A stretch of DNA of 64,000 nucleotides, taken from positions 242,735,436 through 242,799,435 of the forward strand of contig OZ005648.1 in assembly GCA_963930645.1 (NCBI GenBank), in the 5' to 3' direction. The notes beneath the pieces were generated by a model. The model was not told the origin of the DNA, did no database searches, and was given only the letters and a program-made list of their open reading frames with translations. Shown in pieces: positions 24,226 through 33,389 of this stretch. Both the position numbers and the translations under genes were made by a program. The DNA comes from Salticus scenicus. Its lineage: Eukaryota; Arthropoda; Arachnida; Araneae; Salticidae. The first letter of the stretch is position 1. Each line of letters begins with the position of its first letter.

Positions 24226-25217
24226 TGTGAAGACGTTTTATTGTCCGTGAAATAGTGAATCCATCAAGTACATTGCTTACCACAATTACCAGGCTGGAAG
24301 TCCATAGCAGTTCTTTACCAAGAGTGTCACTTGACATAAATAATAGAAGTCACTTGCAAAAGAAACAGTTTTTTATTCTTATGTTAAAAACATGAATTTT
24401 CAAGCAAACACTTACAATGGTCCTCATATGATCTATAGGGCAGATAGAGAGTGGGAGAGCAAACTAGGAGAGATGTTTATTAAACCAGTAAACAAGAGAT
24501 ATTGACTGTTTGAAAGCGAAATGTGTACTCAATTGCATTCGCCAATTCAAACCCGAAATTAATAAACCAATGCCAAATAAAGCGCCAGAAGAATGCTCTA
24601 ATTGGTTAATTTAAAAATTTCATCCGTTATTCAAAAGACAAAGCCAAGCTTGGCAACATAAATTATACTAAAGTAATTACTTTTTTATCGGCGCCACCAA
24701 TATATCATCAATAATTTATTTGTTCTTTTTTTTATTTTATTATTATTATTAAAAGAAACGAATCCACATCTGTTGACGCCAGTAAGACTGAACTAAGCTA
24801 TTATGAAAGCATAAATCACCGGAAATGAAATAAATATTGCAACTTCTGTTTATATTTTAAAGTAATTTAGACAAATAAATTATTTTCTATCTATAATTAA
24901 ATGAGATATTGAACATACCGTTGATGAAAAGGGGGAAATGTATCTATCTACAAACGAATAAGTCCCCTAGTAAAAATACAAATTAAATTAAATAGAGATT
25001 GCCTTTTATAATAGAATGAATTGAATTCAGAGGATATTACAGAATAAAATGTTCTTTTTATTGGAATAAATTAAATTAGATTTTATATGTTAAATGAATG
25101 AATTAATTTTATAACTATTCTTAATAAATTAACTTTTTTTTATTTAAAATTATAAATTGAATTATTTAGAAAGAAATTAAATATTTAAAAGAACATATGT
25201 GTGAACTTGTTCTCACA
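24226..25217 (-). repeat. 5' LTR of the LARD-like element
   Basis: 992 bp, starting TGTGAGAACAAGTTCACAC and ending ATAAAACGTCTTCACA on the minus strand. An AATAAA lies about 15 nt before the end, as in many U5-proximal poly(A) signals. A 131-codon frame at 24337-23942 crosses LTR, primer site and leader and is taken as chance. Confidence 0.6.
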
Positions 25218-27510
25218 GTATGATTCACCAGTAAGGGAAAGAAAACAAAAACATTGCACAGTTTTTATGAAGCAATCTTTATTAAAAAGAATATATCTAG
25301 AATAACTATCCGTACATATACGTGTAAAGCATTGTTTTAATTGAAAATTAGCATTTGTTTTAACATATTTTACATTAAAAAACTTTAAATTCGCGTTGTT
25401 TTCAAATTATTGTTCAAAATGCATTTGTATTTAAATTAATTAACACTTTCAGAAATCTTTTATTAAAATATATTAAAATCAAAACATGATTTTAAAAAAA
25501 GTTCATTATTTTTCTGACATTACTTCTATTATTCATTTACACCACAAAATTTTCTTCAAAATAGTAAAACGAAGCTTGATTTGATCTTAAGTTATTCTAT
25601 AGCATTAAGATTGTTATTCTTGAATTTTAACAATATTTGTGCAAAATATTTATGTAAAAACTTGTGTTTGTATTTGAAGATGCGACCTGCTAGAAGAAAA
25701 GTTTTCTTAAATAAATATCTTGTCGACGGATTTATTTTGGAAGGAAAAGAACAAAATTGTCAATTTTCCATGCTTTATTTTCTCATGATCAACTGTTGAG
25801 ATAACTGAAAGCAATAGATTATCAAGAAGTTTACCCAAAAGTTTTTTTTTTTTTTTTTTTTCAGGAGTTCGCAGTTTGTTTTAAAGTAAGTGAAAATATT
25901 GATACAGTGTAGCACTGAAAAAAGCAGCTTACTTTGAAACAAAACAACTATAACTTTAAAAAATGCAAGATAGCTTGAAGTTTAAGAAACAAAGTTATTC
26001 AGAATAGTTAGGAAATATTTGCAAATTATAAGTTAGATTATTTTTAGAAACATGTATATTTATCAGGGGTGCAAGAGTTTCATATTTCTAAAGGAGTTTA
26101 TAATGCAGTAGAAATAGGAAAACTATAGACTGTAATAAAATAAACAAGACATGTATATAGAATTGGTGATTTCACGATGCACTCACTGCTATTTTACTTG
26201 ATTGGTGAAGGGACATGTTTAATTAATTTGACTAAAAACAATTGTTGTGTATTTTTGAAACTGGTAATGTTTCGTTACTAAATTTATATTTTTCGCAATT
26301 CGAAAACGCAGTATTTTTTAATTTATTTTATTACAATAATGAAAGTTAGTTTGAGCGATACGCTTAATTTTGGACGGAATTTATTTAAATTCGACCTACT
26401 CTTTAACTATATCATAATGAACTATAAAATCATACTTAATGCCGATTCTTGTAAAAAATAAATAAAGATTAAAACAGCCAAATTTGGAAAAACGTAAAAG
26501 CAAGTAAAGCAGTGTTACAGTTGCATTGTCACATTTGTTAATTGCGTAGCATTTGGCGCAAAGTTATCTTTAACAAGAAAATATCTCTATCCTTGTACAA
26601 AAACAATCTGCATGCGCATTCCTTTAGAATTTCTTATACTATGCATATAATGTTGTTTAATTTATGCAAATATGCTCCAATTTCGACGAAAGCTTAACCC
26701 TATTTAATTGTTTTTATTATTTGTAATTTTGTTTGTAGGGGTTTTATTTATTGTAATATTTATTTTTTAATAATTTTATCGATTACTTTTAAAAATTACT
26801 TTTCAGAAGGCTGGCAGTCAAACCATGATTATTATGTTTGTGTTCCACATAATAAATAAATAAATAAATAATGAGGATGCAACTAATGGCTCTTAAAAGG
26901 ACAGAGGACCTTATAAAGCACTTTTAAGATGCATACACGGTAATTAAAATAAACAATATTAAGTGTATTAAATGTAATAAATTTTCTTCGAAACTATTAA
27001 ATAAAATTTAAGAAAATGTATTGTTATTTAAATTTTAAAATGCTTCTGATGCGTTAATTTCCGACAAAATCTTATCCGACAAAAATTATAGTGAAGACAC
27101 TTTTAAGATAATAAGATATATCTGTGCACCCAATTTAGTTTGCGCTTTCTAATTTAAACTTTAAAATACAATTTTAAGTTTAAAAAACTTGAAATATGTA
27201 TGAAATTTCACCATTCAAACATAAGATTATTTTTTTAAATGTATCTACAAAATAATCACCAAATATGTTCATAATACATATTTGAAAATTAATAATGTGA
27301 AATTCATTGAAAAAATAAAAAATAAAAAAATAAATGAAAAATAAAAAATAACAAGACTGGAGCATTTAATTTTTTGGATAATATATAATTGATAATAAAT
27401 AAATAATTAAATAAAAAGGTTCAATTTGAATTTGGTTTTGTAATTTTAAATGTTTTAAAGAAATTTTTTTATATAATAATCTTATATTTTAAAGCACATA
27501 TAAGCAAAAT
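25218..27510. other. AT-rich intergenic stretch, no gene
   Basis: No recognisable frame or element. A T-run lies at 25843-25860 and an (AAAT)n run near 26851-26870. Confidence 0.6.
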
Positions 27511-27512
27511 TC

Positions 27513-27799
27513 CTTAAGGGGGAATGCATGGGTTTCAAAAGCTAAAAAGAGCATATTTTCTCTATTTTTAAAAGTAATGAATAAAAATTTTTATTCAAAA
27601 TTTTGAGTATATAAATGAGCAACATTTAATCATTATTTTATAAAAATATTCGTAAAATATTTTGAATTAATTCGGTGGCTCTTGTTTTCCGAAGACCCTT
27701 TAGAAATGCATCAGAGACGATTTCTCAAAAACTAACACACTGATCTTATAGAAATTTTGCCCACTTCTCCAAAACAGAACGCACTAGGGCTTGAAAAAA

Positions 27800-27834
<35 letters not shown>

Positions 27835-28250
27835 AGCACAACTGATTTTATAAGAATATACGTGCGGTAAAATGTACTGAAATTGTACTGTTTTTCTATA
27901 CAACTTTGTCAAAAATTCAAATTTCATTATTATTATTATTATTATTATTTTAATCATTTGTTCAAAGAATAATCAATTCTATTTCGAAGAAATGGGCAAA
28001 ATTTTAATAAGTTCGGTGCGCTAGTTTTTGAAAAATCGTGTCCACGGCTTTTTTGAAATGTAGTCTTCTGAAACCAGAGACTATCGGCTGAAATTTCCAA
28101 AGTTTTTAATGAGAATTTCATAAAATATTATTTAAATGTTGCTTTTATATATGCTCAAAGTCTTCAATAACAAATTTTGTTTATTATATAAAGAAAAAAA
28201 AAGAGAAAATATGTTTTTTTTAGCCTCTGAAACCCATATAACTTCTTAAT
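27513..28250. mobile_element. Foldback element with TTAAGGGGG-type ends
   Basis: The left end TTAAGGGGGAATGCATGGGT pairs with the inverted right end TTAAGAAGTTATATGGGTTT. Pairing continues through TTTCA.AAGCTAAAAA..ACATATTTTCTCT and beyond, so most of the ~740 bp folds back on itself. The centre holds a 35-nt T-tract and an (ATT)n run. No transposase. The family is unassigned; a TTAA target would suggest piggyBac or Kolobok type, but the duplication is not clear. Confidence 0.6.
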
Positions 28251-28971
28251 TTTAAAACGGTTATTTTAAAAGAACTTTATAATATCCTCCGTTCGCATAA
28301 AAATGAGTTCTAAAATCCGTAACCAAATTTAAATTTCATTCTAACAACAGGTTATATATACTTAAAATACTTCTTCTTATTCGTATTTCTGTAATTATTC
28401 GTTTATGTGTATCGGATGATTATATTTAATTTTATCCTGTTAGACATATGTAGATTCCGTTCAGGCATATTTCTGTGAAATTCGTTAAGTGTGTTATATG
28501 GACCATGGGGAAATTTTTTTTTATACAAATTATCAGTTCGAATTTAAACCGATAAATGACGCTGTTCATGAAACGTAGGAAAGACGTTATGCAAATTTGG
28601 GGCGTTTTAAAAAACCAACACTCAGACGTACATAATATACACGAACTTAAAAGTATAATTAATTAAAACACAATTTTTTTTTTTTTTTGGTAGTGTATTA
28701 CTGATTAAAAATGTATGACATTGAATTAAAGGCATAAATACCTACAGTTATTTTATGCTTTATTCATATATTTGTTGTTTTACTAGTTATTTAATTTTTT
28801 ACATATTATGTCCTTTTAGCAAAAAATCTTTTAATATATAGGTTGTGTTCACAGAAAGTTTTTATTTTACCAAAGGCTGTCAATAATCCATGCCGTAAAA
28901 TCATTTTTTACTGATCAACTTGTATTATTAGAAAGATAGTAATTTTTCAAATGCACTGTGAAAATAATAAC

Positions 28972-29665
28972 ACTTGGAAGGCTTACGGAAAAAGCCTCTC
29001 TGGAGACAGGGTTTGAGAATGATGATTATTAAATTTGAAAAGGTTGAAGAGTTGCGAATACTGCGAAGAAGATGATAGAAACTGATTTCAAATGAAACTC
29101 TAAAAGAAGTTATATTGACGTAGTCGAACGAGCTCTTGGTTTTCCGAGATCAACGACAAGTGCGGTGCATAGTTGCCAACGTAGCACCTTTTAGCTACCG
29201 GAAAAAATTAACGGAAAAATTTATTTTATATAATCAGCCAACTGTAACGGTTTTCACTGATTAAGTAAAAAAAAAAAAAAAATATTCTGGTAGCTAAAAG
29301 GGGCTAAGCTGACAACTATGGTGCAGTGTCACATCACTTAAGTAATTTGTCTCTCCTTTTTACCTACAGTCCTGATATATTCAGTTTCCGTAATTCATTG
29401 TAAAATGGCACCACACAAGATTCTCATTGTGGAGCCGGGAAAAAAAATGCATTGATTATACTGGCTTCTTTTGATCAAAATAGCCAGTGACAATGCAACC
29501 GGACACTCTTTCGATCACGGCAATATGACTTCTTCCAAGGTTTCTTTTTTAAATCAAGTTTCGTTGTCTTTCTAGATGAATACTCAATTCTGTAGCCTTT
29601 TCGAGTTTAATATTCATCTTTTTCAAGTCCTGTTTCGACAAAGCCCTTTTTCGTAAGCATTTCAA
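28972..29665. mobile_element. Foldback element interrupted by a hAT MITE
   Basis: Left arm 28972-29143 (CTTGGAAGGCTTACGGAAAA, GAAAAGGTTGAAGAGTTG, TATATTGACGTAGTCGAACG) aligns to the reverse complement of right arm 29490-29665 (CTTGAAATGCTTACGAAAAA, GAAAAGGCTACAGAATTG, CATATTGCCGTGATCGAAAG). Arms are ~170-190 bp and diverged. A hAT MITE sits between them. The right arm alone can be read as a short minus-strand frame, but the divergence pattern between arms does not look coding. Confidence 0.65.
29168..29320. mobile_element. hAT-type MITE nested in a foldback
   Basis: 153 bp with inverted ends CATAGTTGCCAACGTAGCAC / CATAGTTGTCAGCTTAGCCC, extending through CTTTTAGCTACC. Flanks GTGCGGTG (29160-29167) and GTGCAGTG (29321-29328) form an 8-bp duplication with one mismatch. 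Confidence 0.8.
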
Positions 29666-29756
29666 GCTTCGATATTCTTCCAATTGCAGTATAGTTGAAA
29701 ATTTACTTCCGTTCTAATAAAACAACCTAATATGTAAAGATAGATCTTTCTCCTCT

Positions 29757-29852
29757 ACATACAGGGGGTACAGGGTCTCCGAACCATTCCCGAAGCTAAT
29801 CGCCTTATCGAGGAGGAATCACGGCCCGGTGATGGCCATTCACCTATATAAA
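29757..29852. other. GC-rich island, unidentified
   Basis: About 95 bp of markedly higher GC than its surroundings (GGGGGTACAGGGTCTCCGAA, CCATTCCCGAAGC, ATCACGGCCCGGTGATGGCC). It has short hairpin potential (GGCC..GGCC, CCGGTGAT). I tested it mentally against 5S, U1, U2, U4, U5, U6, SRP and tRNA signatures without a match. It could be a relic of a retroelement or a structured RNA. Confidence 0.4.
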
Positions 29853-29859
29853 ACTATAT

Positions 29860-31100
29860 CTTCTATATTAATATTTAGATGTGAACAATGTAAAATGAAC
29901 ATTTCTAATTTTTTACAGTGATAGTTTTGTTTGACCTGTTTTTACTACATTAGTAGGAATGTTCTTTTTCTAATAAATATAGTACTTTTTATTTAGTAAG
30001 GCCTAAGGGGGATTCAAAACAGCCTTTACAACCATTCAGCATTTCTTTTTATTTTTAGTTAATTAATTTTTAATTTGAAAGAAAAAAAAAAAGAAAAAAA
30101 AGAGAAAATAAATAATGTGTTGGTAATCTGTATTTGGAGCAACCCCAGTCTTAGATGTTGGGTTTTAAATTACTATTTATTATTAGGGATCTTCATTTAA
30201 TGCTGATTGTGAAGTTTGAAAAATCAGTTCGTTTCTTTCAACATATTTCACGCAATTTATTATTGTGTTTTGTGGTGAAGAATTACTTTACAATATTAAC
30301 TACTGTTTTTCAAAAGTTCCAAATCTAAATAACGTTTTTACAATATAGCAGGAAAGTGCAATCTAATGGTCGAAATTTGAATATTAATTTTTATTGAAGA
30401 TTTTTGTCCCCCTATGGTCCACTTAACGAGTCCAAATATCAATTTGAAGTACGTTTACTTGAACAGGATCTACATAGGGTCACTTTAATTTAATTTCAAG
30501 GTCACTTTAATTTAATTTCAAGGTCACTTTAATTATAACTACTCAGTATTTATTTTTTTGCATACTGTTCGATATGAGTTGGATGATGGAAATTGTTTCC
30601 AAATGTAACTTCTTTTTGTTCCAATCAATAACCAAGGAAAAAAAAAAAAAAAAAAAGAGGAAATTTATGTAGGTTTGGTAATTTTGGTCTTACAAGATAA
30701 AAAATGTTTTTGTATTTTAAATAATAAAAGCATAAAAATTTACATGCAAAATGTAACCTAAGTAATATTTAAAAGTATATTTACTTAAACGGTGCATTGC
30801 AATGTATGCGAATCAAGAATAAATTTTATGGAAAATACGCGAGAATATATTTATTTTAAAATAACGGATTTCCATATTACTTATTTTATGTGAATTACCT
30901 TTTTTATTATTCACCACAAAGAATAAAGCAGTTCTTTTTTTTTTTTACGTGTGTTTTGTTGTTTTGTCAACACTACTTCAGATTTATTTTTTATTTTTTA
31001 CTTTTAATATTATAGCATTAAAACCTTTAAGAAAATATAACGCGCTTAAAAAAAATACGACCACTGTGACTCTTGTTTAACCTTAAGTAAAAGTTGACTT
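29860..31100. other. AT-rich stretch with a 22-bp minisatellite, no gene
   Basis: No recognisable frame. A 22-bp unit starting GGTCACTTTAATTTAATTTC is present two and two-thirds times at 30478-30536. A-tracts lie near 30079-30101 and 30639-30656. Confidence 0.65.
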
Positions 31101-31108
31101 TTTTTCAG

Positions 31109-31195
31109 ATTGCCTACAAGAAGAATCACATGTATCATCTAACCAATCCCGTTCTAGTGGACTGCATGCAGAAATCCATGAGTAAAGAGACTTGA
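31109..31195 (+). other. Possible terminal or internal exon
   Basis: An 87-nt segment with more balanced composition than its neighbours is preceded by GACTTTTTTTCAG, a strong 3' splice site, and followed by GTAAGTAA, a strong 5' splice site. One frame is open from the acceptor: IAYKKNHMYHLTNPVLVDCM, then a few residues to a TGA that is the last codon before the GTAAGT. A second frame is open to a TAA at 31181. So it is either a last coding exon, a non-coding internal exon, or chance. I do not recognise the peptide. Confidence 0.3.
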
Positions 31196-31626
31196 GTAAG
31201 TAAATTCTGACTGCTTTGTAACCCTTTCAATTGACTGCCTGTTTTCTAAATGTAACCGTTCGCCAGGGAAATAGACGATTCAATATATAATTAATTTTGT
31301 GCAATTCGAGGGAAATCCAAACGTCCCAAAACTAATTAATGCCATTATATCTGCAAATGGAGGGACCAAGTCGGATTTCCGAAGATTAAACTACATAATG
31401 AGATAGCGAGTTTTTGAAACAAAGCAGAAATACGACCTTAATGTACAATATACGAAAAATTATCTGAAAAATTTAATGACTTTATAAATATTTGGTAGCA
31501 TTAATTTTTAATTGTCATTGAAAAAGGCGAAAGAAGTTTACTGAACTGTACATTGTTAATTCATGGACATTCATATTGAATACATGTAACACGCTGCACA
31601 TTAATTATAGTACTTGATATAATACA

Positions 31627-31654
31627 TGATATTAGTATTGCAATACTAATATCA
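31627..31654. repeat. Perfect 28-bp palindrome
   Basis: TGATATTAGTATTG followed directly by its reverse complement, no loop. Confidence 0.9.
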
Positions 31655-31728
31655 ATACAATATTTAAAAAAAAATCTGTTTAAAATCAGAAAACTTCCGT
31701 AGCTTACGTACAAAAAATGTCTGTTTTA

Positions 31729-31960
31729 TAGTCAAGACAAAATTATTGAAGCGCTATAGCCATAATTCATATTTAAAAAATGCACACCTAATACTGTTTT
31801 GTTAAGTAAATATTTGTCGAGTCATGATCTTAGTTTTTAAGCTGTTTATGAAAAAGTAAGTTGATGATAAAAATTAGCGATCAAACTAAAAAGAAAAAAG
31901 AAAAGAAAAAGAAAAGAGAAATGTTGATATATGCTTTCAATAATTTTGCTGCCCACTGTA
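31729..31960. mobile_element. Decayed relative of the 7.8-kb Tc1-type MITE
   Basis: The right end reads TTTTGCTGCCCACTGTA, matching TTTTGCTGCCGACTGTA of the 7.8-kb copy, and ACTGTTTTGTTAA.TAAAT near 31795 is shared. The left end (TATAGTCAAGACAAAATTAT) is a degraded inverse. An A/G-rich run separates the halves. Confidence 0.55.
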
Positions 31961-32144
31961 TAAAATTGCTGAAATTTACTGAAATTGTTTTTTGCAATCT
32001 GTTAAAAAACAATTTTTTTTTTTTTGTGTAAGCAGATAAAATTTGTATCAATGGTTGGATATTTTAGCTGGTTGGTACATATTTTTTCTGTTTTGTATGC
32101 GGAAAACATGATATCAGAGGAAGATTCGGAAGTGCTAAGTAAGA

Positions 32145-32240
32145 ACATGAAGTGTGATTACGTGGCTTAAATTCGTCGCCTACTATACGGTGGACCATGG
32201 CTCAATCCTGGTAGGACTGTTTTAATTTTTATTTATTGCA
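32145..32240 (+). mobile_element. tRNA-derived SINE relic
   Basis: ACGTGGCTTAAATTCGTCGC resembles a D arm, and GGCTCAATCCTGG about 35 nt later resembles a decayed T arm/B box. No tail recognised. Confidence 0.35.
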
Positions 32241-32900
32241 TGCATCTTTTTTTTATATATATACATATAGTGTACATACCTTATGAGCAAAAATTTGTTC
32301 TGTAAAAATATTTTCTGCATTTTTCTGTTATAGAAAATTTCAGTCAACATATTTTCCCATAGTATAAGGATATTTTCTGGCAACATTACCGCCAAATATT
32401 TTCTATAATATATCAGGATACTTTTTTTTAATAGTGTATAACAATAACTTATTTCAATTCAGTACTGAAATTATACAGGAAGATAAATCAGCGGAAGTCT
32501 TAGTTGAAAAGATAGGTGTACTTTTGATTTATTTCGTTATTGCAGTCTTTTAATATGGAAACATAGATGAAGAGCTATGGAAACATAGATGATAGCTTTG
32601 AAAAAGCTTAAAGAGTTAAGAATGCAGCTTTTGAGCTACAAAGATTATTTTATTCATAATAAATAGAAAGGTTCTTGAAGTAATTAATTAAACAATTTTT
32701 ATACAATTTACAAACAAAAATTAAAATAACTTATTTTAAGAAGTTTAGAAATTGTCAGGATATACCATAGAAAATATTCGGAAAATTAGTCCTAGTTATA
32801 AATACTTAATTACACTGAGCTACCAAAAAAAAAAAAAAAAAAAAAAAAGAAAGGAAAAGAAAAAGAAAATTTCGACCACTGATACCATTCTTGCTGATTC

Positions 32901-33381
32901 ATATGTAAGGTAACCTCCTGCATCCGAATGTGACCACCATTTTGCCTAGTCGCCCACCGTTTTCTCGGGACACCACCCCTCCCCCAATTTTTTATTATTG
33001 TTCGGTAATTTTATGGCCATAAATTTGATTTGAAGAATGAAAAAGAATTAATTTAACACTTAAAAACAAAAAAATATATAATGTTTAATAAATAACATTA
33101 ATAATGGATTAAAAAATATAAGAAATATAATACATAATTTAGGTGGCAAATTCCCCCTTAAATTTTTCCTTTGCCGCAAATGTTGATGTTTTAGAATTTT
33201 CCAACTCTGTAGCCCCTCAGAAGATATTTAACAGTTAAAATAATCCCCCCTCTAAAAATCAAATTTATAGTCATAAAATTAATTACCGAAAAGTGATAAA
33301 AATAGGGGCCGTCCCAAAAAAACGGTGGATGATAGGGCAAAATGAATGTCATATTCGGATTCAGGAGGTCATTTTACATAA
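32901..33381. mobile_element. Foldback element, ~150-bp arms
   Basis: Left arm TATGTAAGGTAACCTCCTGC...CCGAATGTGACC...CCACCGTTTTCTCGGGAC...TTCGGTAATTTTATGGCC aligns with the inverted right arm TATGTAAAATGACCTCCTGA...CCGAATATGAC...CCACCGTTTTTTTGGGAC...TTCGGTAATTAATTTTATG. The centre is AT-rich. No transposase; family unassigned. Confidence 0.7.
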
Positions 33382-33389
33382 GAATTTGC

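Larger units (their letters stand above)
17875..25217 (-). mobile_element. Large, apparently non-coding LTR retrotransposon (LARD-like)
   Basis: Read on the minus strand, the parts fall in the order of an LTR element. A 5' LTR spans 25217 to 24226, starting TGTGAGAAC and ending CTTCACA. A 5-nt spacer leads to an 18-nt primer binding site (24220-24203) matching the tRNA-His 3' end including CCA. About 6.2 kb of interior follows, then a polypurine tract GGGGAGAAA at 17970-17962. Directly after it the LTR start TGTGAGAAC reappears at 17959, identical to the 5' LTR for 76 bp, and is cut off at about 17875 next to a SINE tail. The interior has no gag, protease, RT or integrase frame that I can recognise on either strand. 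Elements with long non-coding interiors are called LARDs; they depend on proteins from other elements. The alternative is a very decayed autonomous copy, but 76 identical LTR bases argue against great age. Confidence 0.65.

Noticed and set aside
23942..24337. 131-codon minus-strand frame as a gene
   Set aside because: It crosses the LTR end, tRNA-His primer site and leader of a retroelement and matches no protein family.
29500..29690. Short minus-strand coding-like stretch rich in K, E and R
   Set aside because: It is one arm of a foldback element; the other arm carries stops in the corresponding frame.
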